A DNA stretch of 64,000 bases from assembly GCF_025938095.1 (NCBI RefSeq), contig NZ_JAPCZF010000002.1, positions 806,001 through 870,000 of the forward strand, written 5' to 3'. Below are positions 1 through 8,791 of the stretch, piece after piece. Made by a program: the position numbers and the translations under genes. Source of the DNA: Novosphingobium sp. JCM 18896 (lineage in GTDB: Bacteria; Pseudomonadota; Alphaproteobacteria; Sphingomonadales; Sphingomonadaceae). Numbering within the stretch: position 1 is the stretch's first letter; each line of letters opens with the position of its first letter. Below the pieces are notes generated by a model. It saw only the letters and a list, made by a program, of their open reading frames with translations, made no database searches and was not told where the DNA came from.

Positions 1-637
1 CGATGATCCGCTGATCTTCGTCGAAGTCGCGCTGACCGACGAACTGCCCAGCGGCATCGCCCAGATCACCGCGGAGAAGCGCAAGACGGTCGATCCGCAC
101 AAGGCCAGCCACGCGATCTTCTATTCGATCTCGAACTGCCAGGACGGCCTGCGCGGCATTCCTTTCGGCAACTACCTGATCAAGCGCGTCGTCGGCCTGC
201 TCAAGGAAGAACTGCCCCAGCTCAAGTGCACCGCGACCTTGTCGCCGGTGCCGGGCTTCGCCAAGTGGCTCGCGGGCGAAAAGGGCAAGGATGCCAAGGT
301 GCCCGCCGCCAAGGAGCTGCGCCGCGAGGCCGCGCGCTACCTGACGACGGCGCGTTCGAAGCGTGGTGGCCCGGCCGATTCGGTCGCGCGCTTCCACCTC
401 GGCAACGGTGCCCGGCTCGAGGCGATTCACGCCAACGCCGATCTCTCGGCCAACGGCCTGCGCCAGTCGCACGGCGTGATGGTCAACTACGTCTACGATC
501 TCGCCGAGATCGAGGCGAACCACTTCGCGCTGATGGAACTCGGCACCGTGGCGGCCTCGAAGGCCGTCCACGCGCTGGTCGAGGAAGGCCTGCCGAAGGA
601 AGCCAAGGACACCAAGAAGGTCGAAAAGGCGGCTTGA
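1..637 (+). CDS. malonyl-CoA decarboxylase, C-terminal part (5' truncated by window edge)
   Basis: The frame is open from the first base, so this is the last 211 codons of a longer gene. Malonyl-CoA decarboxylase converts malonyl-CoA to acetyl-CoA and CO2. The visible part carries family landmarks: an FVEVAL segment at the very start, FYSISNCQDGLRGIPFGN, an LKEELPQLKC-TLSPVPGF segment, and the C-terminal GVMVNYVYD followed by an IEANH segment. The tail is Lys/Glu-rich. A palindromic repeat follows directly. The N-terminal helical domain lies outside the window. Confidence 0.9.
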   Translation, partial: DDPLIFVEVALTDELPSGIAQITAEKRKTVDPHKASHAIFYSISNCQDGLRGIPFGNYLIKRVVGLLKEELPQLKCTATLSPVPGFAKWLAGEKGKDAKVPAAKELRREAARYLTTARSKRGGPADSVARFHLGNGARLEAIHANADLSANGLRQSHGVMVNYVYDLAEIEANHFALMELGTVAASKAVHALVEEGLPKEAKDTKKVEKAA

Positions 638-646
638 GCCATACTT

Positions 647-785
647 GATCCTCCCCCTGTGGGGGAGGGGGGCCGCCGTCCTGAGCTGTCGAAGGGCGGT
701 GGTGGAGGGGTGTCCCGCTATCGAGAGGGCGACACCCCTCCGTCAGTCGCTGCGCGACTGCCACCTCCCCTTGCAGGGAAGGATC
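647..785. repeat. modular palindromic intergenic element A (X-Y orientation)
   Basis: This element lies between the malonyl-CoA decarboxylase stop and the apt stop. It opens with GATCCTCCCC and closes with a GGATC. It contains a half-unit X (GGCCGCC...GGCGGTGGTGGAGGGG) and a half-unit Y (CCCCTCCGTCAG, GCGC-type stem, CTGCCACCTCCCC). The loop of X holds CCTGAGCTGTCGAAGG, the core of a second repeat type seen near 47.9 kb. Related elements lie at 8628, 15151 and 22303. It may fold in mRNA and terminate transcription between the convergent genes. Confidence 0.75.
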
Positions 786-796
786 CCGGGGGGCGC

Positions 797-1333
797 TCAG
801 TGCCCCGGGAAATCCATCAGTGCCGTGACCCGCAGCCCCGCGCCGCGTAGCCGTTCCGCGCCGCCGAGGTCGGGCAGGTCGATGACGAACAGCGCGTCCT
901 CGACCAGGGCCCCGGCCTTGCGCAGCAACTGCGTCGCCGCGAGCGCGGTGCCGCCCGTCGCCAGCAGGTCGTCGAGCACCACAACGCGCTGGCCCTGGCT
1001 CACGGCATCGGGATCGATCTCGAGCGTGCCCGTGCCGTATTCGAGCGCATAGTCGAGCGCGAGCACGGGGACGGGCAGCTTGCCCGGCTTGCGCACGGGC
1101 ACGAAGGGCAGGCCGAGCCTGGCCGCGGCGGCCGCGCCGAAGATGAAGCCCCGCGCCTCGATCCCCGCCAGCGCCTGCGCGCCCATCGCCTGCGCCTGCT
1201 CGGCGAGCAGCGCGACCGTCGCGGCGAAGCCGTCGCCGTCGCCGATCAGGGTGGTGACGTCGCGGAACAGGATGCCCGGGATCGGGAAGTCGGGGATCGA
1301 GCGCACCAGCGCCTTGAGGTCATCGATGGTCAT
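797..1333 (-). CDS. apt: adenine phosphoribosyltransferase
   Basis: This 178-residue purine salvage enzyme converts adenine and PRPP to AMP in the cytoplasm. The PRPP-binding loop VVVLDDLLATGGT lies at about residues 117-129, preceded by the typical GIEARGFIFGAA segment. Length fits the family (170-185). The ATG at 1333 is preferred; an in-frame GTG sits directly before it at 1336. It lies just downstream of the petABC terminator and is therefore probably transcribed on its own from a promoter within or near that short gap. Confidence 0.95.
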   Translation of the reverse strand: MTIDDLKALVRSIPDFPIPGILFRDVTTLIGDGDGFAATVALLAEQAQAMGAQALAGIEARGFIFGAAAAARLGLPFVPVRKPGKLPVPVLALDYALEYGTGTLEIDPDAVSQGQRVVVLDDLLATGGTALAATQLLRKAGALVEDALFVIDLPDLGGAERLRGAGLRVTALMDFPGH

Positions 1334-1346
1334 CACGTCATCCCAT

Positions 1347-1382
1347 AAAGAAAAACCCCCCGCATCGCGTGGATGCAGGGGG
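1347..1382 (-). terminator. Rho-independent terminator of petABC
   Basis: On the minus strand a 10-bp stem, CCCCCTGCAT pairing with ATGCGGGGGG across a 7-nt loop, is followed at once by TTTTTCTTT. It begins about 30 bases after the petC stop. This is the clearest intrinsic terminator in the window and isolates petABC from apt. Confidence 0.92.
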
Positions 1383-1411
1383 CATTTCGTTCAGCCGTCG
1401 AGGTCTGGACC

Positions 1412-2248
1412 TCAGTGCTTCGTGTTGCGCCACACGTTGCGGTAGGCGAGGTTGCCCAGGACCGTGGCGAACAGCAGGAACAGCAGCACCGGCCAGCCCG
1501 TCTGGTGACGCTTCTCGAGCTTGGGCTCGGCGGTCCAGACGAGGAACGCGGCAACGTCCTTGGCCATCTGCGGAACCGTCGACTTGGTGCCGTCGCCGAA
1601 GGTCACCTGGCCCTCTGCGGTCAGCGGCGGGGCCATCGCGAGGTTCAGGTTGGCGAAGTAGGGGTTGTAGTGAAGGCCCGGGCCGGTCTTCGAATCCGGG
1701 AACTTCTTGAGCAGCTCGGCCGGCTGGTTCTGGTAACCGGTCAGCAGCGAGTAGACGTAGGCCGGGCCGTCGTGGCGGGCCTTGGTCATCAGCGATAGGT
1801 CGGGCGGAACCGCATTGTTGTTGGCGGCGCGCGCGGCGATGTCGTTGGCGAAGGGCTTGGGGAAGTAGTCGGTCGCCAGACCCGGACGGGTGTTGGCTTC
1901 GCCGGTGGCCGGATCGAGACCCGGGACCTGGAAGCCGGCGGCGATCGCCTTCACTTCGTCGTCGTTGTAGCCGAGCTGCTTCAGGTCGCGGAAGGCGACG
2001 AGGCGCAGCGAGTGGCAGGCCGAGCAGACTTCCTTGTAGACCTGGAAGCCGCGCTGCAGCTGGGCCTTGTCGAACTTGCCGAACGCGCCGTTGCTGGCGA
2101 GCTCGAGCTCCTTCGGGTGCTTGTGGAACTCGTGCTCGGCGGTGGGCGCGGCGGGCTCGGTGATCGCGTTGTAGGCGCCGTTACCGAACGACCACGCCAG
2201 CGCGACCGTGAAGAACAGCCCGACGAGGATGGAGAGCATGCGGATCAT
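1412..2248 (-). CDS. petC: cytochrome c1 of the bc1 complex
   Basis: This is the c-type haem subunit of ubiquinol-cytochrome c reductase. It takes electrons from the Rieske protein and passes them to soluble cytochrome c. The protein has 278 residues: an N-terminal membrane or signal segment (about 4-20), the haem motif CSACH at 75-79, the likely axial Met at 205 in LAMAPPL, and a C-terminal membrane anchor (about 252-270). It is the last gene of petABC, 27 nt after petB, and is followed by a strong terminator. Confidence 0.95.
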   Translation of the reverse strand: MIRMLSILVGLFFTVALAWSFGNGAYNAITEPAAPTAEHEFHKHPKELELASNGAFGKFDKAQLQRGFQVYKEVCSACHSLRLVAFRDLKQLGYNDDEVKAIAAGFQVPGLDPATGEANTRPGLATDYFPKPFANDIAARAANNNAVPPDLSLMTKARHDGPAYVYSLLTGYQNQPAELLKKFPDSKTGPGLHYNPYFANLNLAMAPPLTAEGQVTFGDGTKSTVPQMAKDVAAFLVWTAEPKLEKRHQTGWPVLLFLLFATVLGNLAYRNVWRNTKH

Positions 2249-2275
2249 GTGTCTGTCTTTCCGTCTCTCTGAGGG

Positions 2276-3556
2276 TCAGGCGGCCGGAGCCGAAGCGGGC
2301 TTCTCGTCGTGGCCGAGAACGGCCTCGGTGATCGAGAAGGGCAGCGGATCGGGCCGTTCGATCGAGGAGACGATCGGCACGATGATCAGGAAGTGGGCGA
2401 AGTAGTAGAACGCCGCGACCTGGCTCATCATCACGTAGGGTTCGGCAGCCGGGGCGCCACCCAGGTAGAACAGCGCAGCCATGAAGAACACCAGCACGTA
2501 GAAGAACTTGCGGTAGAGCGGACGGTAGTTGGCCGAGCGCACCGGCGACTTGTCGAGCCAGGGCAGGAAGAACCAGACCAGGATCGCACCGAACATCGCG
2601 AGCACGCCCATCAGCTTGGCCGGCACGATGAAGAAGTCGAAGGTGAAGGCGCGCAGGATCGCGTAGAACGGCCAGAAGTACCATTCGGGAACGATGTGCG
2701 CCGGGGTGCTCATCGGGTTCGCCGGGATGTAGTTGTCCGGGTGGCCCAGCGCGTTGGGTGCGAAGAACACCGCGGCGCAGTAGATGAACAGGAAGGCGCC
2801 GAGCGTCCAGCCGTCCTTGGCGATGAAGTAGGGGAAGAACGGCACGGTGTCGCTCTCGCTCTTCACCTCGACGCCGGTCGGGTTCGACGAACCCGGGATG
2901 TGCAGCGCCCAGATGTGCAGCACGACCACGCCGACGATCACGAAGGGCAGCAGGTAGTGCAGCGAGAAGAAGCGGTTCAGCGCGGCGTTGTCGGGAGCGA
3001 AGCCGCCGAGCAGCCAGTGCTGGATCGGCTCACCCACGAGCGGGATCGCGCCGAACAGGCCCGTGATGACCTTGGCACCCCAGAAGCTCATCTGGCCCCA
3101 GGGCAGCACGTAACCCATGAAGGCGGTGGCCATCATCAGCAGGAAGATCACGACGCCGAGCAGCCACACCATTTCGCGCGGGGCCTTGTACGAGCCGTAG
3201 TAGAAACCGCGGAAGATGTGGATGTAGATCACCACGAAGAACGCCGAGGCGCCGTTGGCGTGCGCATAGCGCAGCATCCAGCCCCAATTGACGTCGCGCA
3301 TGATGTGCTCGACCGAATCGAAGGCGACGCCCGCGTTGGCCGCGTAGTGCATCGCCAGGATGATACCGGTGACGATCTGCAGCGCGAGGCAGGTCAGCGC
3401 CATGAAACCGAAGTTCCACCAGTAGTTCAGGTTGCGCGGCACGGGATAGCCGGCGCCCACCGAGTTGTAGACGAGACGCGGCACCGGCAGCTTCTCGTCC
3501 ATCCATTTCATGAACGGATGCTGCGGGGTGTAATTATTGGCCCAGGGAAAGCTCAT
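2276..3556 (-). CDS. petB: cytochrome b of the bc1 complex
   Basis: This 426-residue polytopic membrane protein binds the two b haems and carries both quinone sites. Two His pairs spaced 14 residues apart are visible, H99/H113 in the RYAHANGAS helix and a second pair around FSLHYLLPF...LHIWALH, together with the PEWY motif of the Qo site. It is full length with no split into cytochrome b6 and subunit IV. It is the middle gene of petABC, with GAGGA upstream of the ATG. Confidence 0.96.
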   Translation of the reverse strand: MSFPWANNYTPQHPFMKWMDEKLPVPRLVYNSVGAGYPVPRNLNYWWNFGFMALTCLALQIVTGIILAMHYAANAGVAFDSVEHIMRDVNWGWMLRYAHANGASAFFVVIYIHIFRGFYYGSYKAPREMVWLLGVVIFLLMMATAFMGYVLPWGQMSFWGAKVITGLFGAIPLVGEPIQHWLLGGFAPDNAALNRFFSLHYLLPFVIVGVVVLHIWALHIPGSSNPTGVEVKSESDTVPFFPYFIAKDGWTLGAFLFIYCAAVFFAPNALGHPDNYIPANPMSTPAHIVPEWYFWPFYAILRAFTFDFFIVPAKLMGVLAMFGAILVWFFLPWLDKSPVRSANYRPLYRKFFYVLVFFMAALFYLGGAPAAEPYVMMSQVAAFYYFAHFLIIVPIVSSIERPDPLPFSITEAVLGHDEKPASAPAA

Positions 3557-3583
3557 GGTTTGTCCTCAGCGAATCTCTTGGCC

Positions 3584-4150
3584 TCAGCCGATCTTGACGA
3601 CGGTGTCGGAGGTGAACTCGTAAACCGGAACCTCGAGGTTCTTGGGCGCGGGGCCCTTACGGATACGGGCGGCGGTGTCGTAGTGCGAACCGTGGCAGGG
3701 GCAGAAGTAGCCGCCGAACTCGCCACGGACCTCGCCCTCGCCGGCGCCCAGCGGGACGCAGCCGAGGTGGGTGCAGACACCCATGGTGATCAGCCAGTTT
3801 TCCTTGCCGGGCTTGGTGCGCTCGGCCAGCGACTGCGGGTCACGCAGGCTCGAAACCGCGACCTTGTCGGCCTCGGAGATTTCGTGCGGGGTCAGATTGC
3901 GCAGGAACACGGGCTGCTTGCGGAAGATGCCCTTGATCGCCTGGCCCGGCTTGATCTGCGAGAGATCGATCTCGACCGAGCTCTCCGCCAGAACGTCGGC
4001 CGAAGGGGCCATCTGGCTGATCAGCGGAATCAGAGTGAGCGCACCGCCCACACCAGCCGCGCTGACTGCAGCAATGTTGATGAAATCGCGCCGCCGCACC
4101 CCATCTCCGGCAATAAGTTCCGGAGTGTCAGTGCCCGCATCATGTGCCAT
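3584..4150 (-). CDS. petA: Rieske iron-sulfur subunit of the bc1 complex
   Basis: This 188-residue subunit carries the 2Fe-2S cluster. The ligand boxes CTHLGC (126-131) and CPCHGS (150-155) are intact. The N-terminus has an RRRDF motif before a hydrophobic stretch (about 25-46), typical of a Tat-dependent, uncleaved membrane anchor. It is the first gene of petABC. The 204 bases upstream, to the pgeF stop at 4355, must hold the operon promoter. I see two short G/C hairpins there near the pgeF end but no convincing -35/-10 pair. Confidence 0.95.
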   Translation of the reverse strand: MAHDAGTDTPELIAGDGVRRRDFINIAAVSAAGVGGALTLIPLISQMAPSADVLAESSVEIDLSQIKPGQAIKGIFRKQPVFLRNLTPHEISEADKVAVSSLRDPQSLAERTKPGKENWLITMGVCTHLGCVPLGAGEGEVRGEFGGYFCPCHGSHYDTAARIRKGPAPKNLEVPVYEFTSDTVVKIG

Positions 4151-4354
4151 GGTTGACCTTGCCTTGCTTTAATGTCCGCTACCGAGAAAAGGTGCGGACC
4201 TATTCGCCCAGTGCTACGCGAAGTAGCCCCCTGACGCCGAATTCTGCACGGTTTTACCCATGCCGGACCCCGGCTTGGCGCGCTGATAGACGCGAAAATC
4301 CACCGTGCCAACAGCCTTTTTGGCGTTTTAAGCACGCCCGCGGGCGAGGTTCAG

Positions 4355-5128
4355 CTAGCGTTCGGAGAGACCGATCAAGGCCATCTGCCGTCCATAGGCA
4401 GGCTCGCCGCGATGCGTCGCGCGGCGGAAGGAATAGAAGCGGTCGGCCTGGGCATAGGTGTCGAGCGCCAAGTCCTCGACCCGGCCGACCCCCGCCGCGG
4501 CCAGCCTGGCGGCGACATAGGCGGGCAGGTCGAACTGCCAGTGGCCGGGCTTCCCAGCCATGAAAAACCGCGTGTTTGCCGAATCGCTTTCGAGGAAACG
4601 CGACCGAAAGCCCTCGTCGACCTCGTAGCTGGCCTGCGCGATCGTCGGTCCGATTGCCGCGACGATCGCTCCGCGCCGTGCACCCAGGGCTTCCATCGCC
4701 GCGATCGTGTTGTCGGTGACGCCGCCGATCGCGCCTTTCCAGCCGGCATGGGCAGCGCCGATCACGCCGGCCTCGCGGTCGGCGAAGAGCACGGGCGTGC
4801 AGTCGGCTGTGACGATCCCGAGCAGCAGGCCGTGGCGGTTCGTCGCCAGGGCGTCGGCCTGCGGGCGCTCGGCGTCGCTCCAGGGTTCCGTCACGGTCAC
4901 GCAGTCGGGCGAATGGACCTGATAGCAGGCGACGATCGGCGCACCGGGCAGCACTGCTGCGCCGCCGCGCGCGCGATTCTCGGCGACGGCTGCGGCGTCG
5001 TCGCCCGAACCCAGGCCCATGTTGAGCCCCGCGACCAGCCCGGTGGAGACACCGCCGCGCCGGCCGAGGAAGCCGTGCGGAATGCCGGCGAGCACCTCGG
5101 CGCGGTTGACTTCGACGGGTTCAGCCAA
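4355..5128 (-). CDS. pgeF: PgeF/YfiH-type (LACC1 family) multicopper-oxidase-like protein
   Basis: This 257-residue protein belongs to the YfiH/LACC1 family (Cu-oxidase_4). Members were annotated as laccases or polyphenol oxidases. Characterised ones act on purine nucleosides, and E. coli PgeF edits peptidoglycan composition. Conserved metal-site segments are visible: QVHSPD, TADCTPVLFAD and HAGWKG. Its start overlaps the pepN stop by 8 bases, so the two are co-transcribed. The family is certain; the physiological substrate is not. Confidence 0.85.
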   Translation of the reverse strand: MAEPVEVNRAEVLAGIPHGFLGRRGGVSTGLVAGLNMGLGSGDDAAAVAENRARGGAAVLPGAPIVACYQVHSPDCVTVTEPWSDAERPQADALATNRHGLLLGIVTADCTPVLFADREAGVIGAAHAGWKGAIGGVTDNTIAAMEALGARRGAIVAAIGPTIAQASYEVDEGFRSRFLESDSANTRFFMAGKPGHWQFDLPAYVAARLAAAGVGRVEDLALDTYAQADRFYSFRRATHRGEPAYGRQMALIGLSER

Positions 5129-7778
5129 GGCTCTTGGTCACCTGCTCGAGCGTGTCGCGCGACAGCTTGGGCGCCTTGGCCACGCGCTCGAGCTCGGCGC
5201 GCATCAGCGCCGAGCGCTTGGGCTCGATCCGCCGCCAGCGGCCGAGCGGCGCGACGAAGCGTGCCGCGGTCTGCGCGTTGATCGGATCGAGCGCGAGGAT
5301 CAGATCGGCGATCGTGCGATAGCCCTCGCCGCTTTCGGCATGAAACGCCTTGGGATTGACCGCGCAGGACATGTAGAGCGCGCGGACGCGGTTGGGATTG
5401 CTCAGGGTGAAATCGGGGTGCGCGGCCAGCGCCTTGACGTGTTCGAGCACCTTGGGGTGCAGCGAGCCCGCCTGGAGCGAGAACCACTTGTCGATGACCA
5501 GGGCATTGCCGTCGTAGCGTTCGCGGAAATCGGCGAGAGCCTCTTCGCGAGCCGGCGTATCGAGCCCGCAGAGCACCATCAGCGCGCCCTGGCGGTCGGT
5601 CATGTTGTCGGCCGCGGCATATTGGGCCGCCGCGCGCCGGGCGGCCTCTTCGGGTGCACCCGCGGCGAGATAGACCAGCGCCTGGGTCTTGAGCTTGCGC
5701 GCGCCGCGCGCCTCGGCGCTGCGGCCATAGGGCAGGGCGGAGACGCGGTCGTGCAGCGCGGTCAGCCGGTCCTTCAGCTCGCGGCCGAGCCAGGCCTTGA
5801 GCCCCTCGCGCTCGGCGTGGATCGCGCCGGGATCGGCGACCTTGAGCTGTTCGGCGAGATAGGCCTCCGAGGGCAGGATCATCAGCTCGCCGCGCATCAG
5901 GTCGTCGAGCGCCTTGTCGTCGATCACCGGCGCGAGTGCGCGGCCGATCGCGTCGCGCCCGGCCTGGCGCTCGGCGTCACACAAGATACCGCCGTCGATG
6001 GCAGCGACGAGGTGCTGGACGATCAGGCTCTGCATCGCTTCGTAGCGCGCGAAGGGATCGTCGTCGTTGGCCGCGAGGAAGACGAGGTCGGCGGTCGGCA
6101 CGTCGCTGTCGATCGCCACGGGGGCGGTGAAGCCCCGGTTGATCGAGAGCACGGGCGTGCGCGTGAAGCCCGAGAAGGCGAAGCTCGCCTCGGCGGCGTC
6201 GAGCACGATCAGTTCCTCGCCGCGATGCTGGCCGGTGTCGCGATCGAACAGCGCGAGGCGCAGCGGGATCGGCATCGGCTGCTTGACCGGCTGGCCCGGC
6301 GTCGCGGGCACGACCTGCGACAGGTGCAGGGTGGCGACGTCGCCCTCGTGATCGAGCCGCACGCGCAGCTTCGGCGTGCCCGCCTGGCTGTACCACTGGC
6401 GGAACTGCGTCAGATCGAGCCCGGCGCCGTCCTCGATCGCCTGGATGAAGTCCTCGCAGGTCGCGGCCTCGCCGTCGTGCCGGTCGAAGTAGAGGTCGGT
6501 GCCTTTGCGGAAGGCCTCGACGCCGGACATCGAGCGCATCATGCGGATCACCTCGGCGCCCTTGTTGTAGACGGTCGAGGTGTAGAAGTTCGAGATCTCC
6601 TGGTAGGAATCGGGCCGGATCGGATGCGCCAGCGGCCCCGAATCCTCGGGGAACTGGGCCGAGCGCAGCACGCGCACGTCCTCGATGCGCTTGACCGCCT
6701 CGGAGCCCATGTCCGCCGAGAACAGTTGGTCGCGCAGCACGGTGAAGCCTTCCTTGAGGCTCAGCTGGAACCAGTCGCGGCAGGTGATGCGGTTGCCCGA
6801 CCAGTTGTGGAAGTATTCGTGACCGATCACGCCTTCGACCGCGTCGTAGTCGGCGTCGGTGGCGGTCTCGGGGTCGGCCAGCACGTAGCGCGTGTTGAAG
6901 ACGTTGAGTCCCTTGTTCTCCATCGCCCCCATGTTGAAGTCCGAGACCGCGACGACGTTGAACAGGTCGAGGTCGTATTCGCGGCCGAACGCCTCCTCGT
7001 CCCATTTCATCGAGGCGATCAGCGAATCCATCGCGTGCTGGGTGCGGTCCTCGTCGCCGGGGCGGACCCAGATGTTGAGATCGACCTGGCGGCCACCTGC
7101 CGTGGTAAACTGCGCGTGGTTGGCGATCAGCTCGCCCGCGACCAGCGCGAAGAGATAGCAGGGCTTGGGCCAGGGATCGTGCCATTCGGCCCAGTGGGTG
7201 CCGTCCGCGTTGTCGCCCTGTGCCGTGCAGTTGCCGTTCGACAGCAGCACGGGGAAGCGCGCCTTGTCGCCGCTCATCCGCACCGAATAGACGCTGAGCA
7301 CGTCGGGACGATCGGGGAAGAAGGCGATGCGACGGAAACCCTCGGCCTCGCACTGGGTGCAGAGCATGCCGTTCGAGGCATAGAGCCCCATCAGCTGGCT
7401 GTTTGCCGTGGGGTTCACCACGGTCTCGATCTCGACCGTGTGGTTCGCGCCGGTCAGCTCGATCAACAGGTCCTGCCCGTCCATCCGCCAGTCGTTCGCG
7501 GCCTGGCCGTCGACCGTCACCGCGTGCGCGGCCACGCCGTCACCGTTGAGCCGCAAGGTCTGCCCGCCCGAACCTTGGGGGTTCTGCGTGACCGCGAGCG
7601 TGGTGACAACCTTGGTCGAATCGAGGTCGAGCGTGAAATCGAGCCTGATCTCGGGCACCAGCCACTCGGGCGGCTGGTATTCCTCGCGCCGAATCACCGC
7701 GGGCGCCTGCGGCGGCACGGCGGCGTCCGCCGTCTCGGGGTTCTCGATCGGGGTCGACGGTCTGCTGGCGATGTCCAT
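5121..7778 (-). CDS. pepN: aminopeptidase N (M1 family)
   Basis: This 885-residue zinc aminopeptidase removes N-terminal amino acids from peptides, presumably in the cytoplasm as no signal peptide is visible. GAMEN lies at 284-288, the zinc motif HEYFH at 320-324 and the third ligand E343 in SLKEGFT. Length matches proteobacterial PepN (about 870-890), including the C-terminal helical domain. It is first in an operon with pgeF and divergent from the SDR gene, with about 58 bases between starts. Confidence 0.95.
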   Translation of the reverse strand: MDIASRPSTPIENPETADAAVPPQAPAVIRREEYQPPEWLVPEIRLDFTLDLDSTKVVTTLAVTQNPQGSGGQTLRLNGDGVAAHAVTVDGQAANDWRMDGQDLLIELTGANHTVEIETVVNPTANSQLMGLYASNGMLCTQCEAEGFRRIAFFPDRPDVLSVYSVRMSGDKARFPVLLSNGNCTAQGDNADGTHWAEWHDPWPKPCYLFALVAGELIANHAQFTTAGGRQVDLNIWVRPGDEDRTQHAMDSLIASMKWDEEAFGREYDLDLFNVVAVSDFNMGAMENKGLNVFNTRYVLADPETATDADYDAVEGVIGHEYFHNWSGNRITCRDWFQLSLKEGFTVLRDQLFSADMGSEAVKRIEDVRVLRSAQFPEDSGPLAHPIRPDSYQEISNFYTSTVYNKGAEVIRMMRSMSGVEAFRKGTDLYFDRHDGEAATCEDFIQAIEDGAGLDLTQFRQWYSQAGTPKLRVRLDHEGDVATLHLSQVVPATPGQPVKQPMPIPLRLALFDRDTGQHRGEELIVLDAAEASFAFSGFTRTPVLSINRGFTAPVAIDSDVPTADLVFLAANDDDPFARYEAMQSLIVQHLVAAIDGGILCDAERQAGRDAIGRALAPVIDDKALDDLMRGELMILPSEAYLAEQLKVADPGAIHAEREGLKAWLGRELKDRLTALHDRVSALPYGRSAEARGARKLKTQALVYLAAGAPEEAARRAAAQYAAADNMTDRQGALMVLCGLDTPAREEALADFRERYDGNALVIDKWFSLQAGSLHPKVLEHVKALAAHPDFTLSNPNRVRALYMSCAVNPKAFHAESGEGYRTIADLILALDPINAQTAARFVAPLGRWRRIEPKRSALMRAELERVAKAPKLSRDTLEQVTKSLG

Positions 7779-7836
7779 GCAAACTATCTAGCGCGCGTGC
7801 TTCCGATTGCCAGCGGCTGCGCTATCAATCGGCACC

Positions 7837-8628
7837 ATGAAACGCCTGTTTATTTTCGGGCTCGGCTATTCGGCCGGGGTGATCGCCGCCGAGTTGCGCG
7901 TGCGGGGCTGGAGCGTCGCGGGGACCGGCGGCGGCAACCTGCGCTTCGACGACGAGGATCGCGTGCGGCAGGAGCTCGCACAGTCGAGCCACGTCCTCTC
8001 GTCGGTCCCGCCGGGCGCCGAAACCGATGAGGGCGTGGACCCTGTGCTGACGCGCTACGGCAACGCGCTCGATCATGGCTGGCTCGGCTATCTGTCCTCG
8101 ACCGGGGTCTATGGCGATACCGGCGGTGCCTGGGTCGACGAGACCGCGCCGGTCGGCGGCGGTCGGCGGTCGGCGCGGGTGGAGGCCGATGCCGAATGGC
8201 TGGCGCGCGGCGCGCGCGTGTTCCGGCTGCCGGGGATCTATGGGCCGGGACGCTCGGCGCTCGATCGCGTGCGTGCGGGCAAGGCGCATCGGATCGACCT
8301 GCCGGGCCAGGTGTTCAGCCGCGTCCACGTCGCCGACATCGCCAGCGGGGTGATCGCGGCGCTTGCCAAGGGGGATGGGGCGCCGCCCGGCGCCTACAAT
8401 CTCGCCGACGACCTGCCCTGTGGCCAGAACGCGGTGATCGAGGAGGCCTGCCGGCTCGCGGGCATCGCGCAGCCGCCGATGCAGGCGCTCGACGAAGCCG
8501 GCCTCTCGCCCGCCGCGCGCGGCTTCTATGCCGAGAACCGCCGCGTCGCCAACGGCAAGGCGCGGCGCGTGCTCGGCTGGCGCCCGCGCTATCCGACCTA
8601 TCGTGAGGGGCTGGCTGATCTTATCTAG
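7837..8628 (+). CDS. SDR-family NAD(P)-dependent oxidoreductase/epimerase-like protein
   Basis: This 263-residue Rossmann protein starts at the ATG at 7837, which places the nucleotide-binding FGLGYSAG loop at its N-terminus; an upstream in-frame ATG at 7807 would add an unlikely Ala-rich extension. It resembles the short YeeZ-type extended-SDR proteins: LSSTGVYGD in place of the usual catalytic YxxxK region, then FRLPGIYGPGRS. Substrate unknown. It is transcribed alone, divergently from pepN, and ends inside palindromic element B. Confidence 0.75.
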   Translation: MKRLFIFGLGYSAGVIAAELRVRGWSVAGTGGGNLRFDDEDRVRQELAQSSHVLSSVPPGAETDEGVDPVLTRYGNALDHGWLGYLSSTGVYGDTGGAWVDETAPVGGGRRSARVEADAEWLARGARVFRLPGIYGPGRSALDRVRAGKAHRIDLPGQVFSRVHVADIASGVIAALAKGDGAPPGAYNLADDLPCGQNAVIEEACRLAGIAQPPMQALDEAGLSPAARGFYAENRRVANGKARRVLGWRPRYPTYREGLADLI

Positions 8629-8790
8629 ATCCTCCCTATTTCTGCGAAGCATAAATGGGGAGGGGGACCGCCAGACCCGCAGGGGCTGGTGGTGGAGGGG
8701 TATCTGGCGCAACTACCCCTCCACCACCGGCGCTTCGCACCGGCGGTCCCCCTCCCCGTTTGTCGCTGCGCGAAAAACAGGGAGGATATC
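8628..8790. repeat. modular palindromic intergenic element B (X-X' orientation)
   Basis: Two copies of half-unit X (GACCGCC...GGTGGTGGAGGGG) face each other, giving a near-perfect long palindrome centred around the ACCCCTCCACCACC segment. Ends are GATCCTCCC and GGGAGGATATC. It fills the whole gap between the convergent SDR and threonine aldolase genes. Unlike elements A, C and D it has no Y half. Confidence 0.75.
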
Positions 8791-8791
8791 G

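Noticed and set aside
5019..8030. 1003-codon open frame on the plus strand across pgeF and pepN
   Set aside because: It is the antisense shadow of two well-recognised genes; the product is low-complexity Arg/Gly/Val-rich with no domain.
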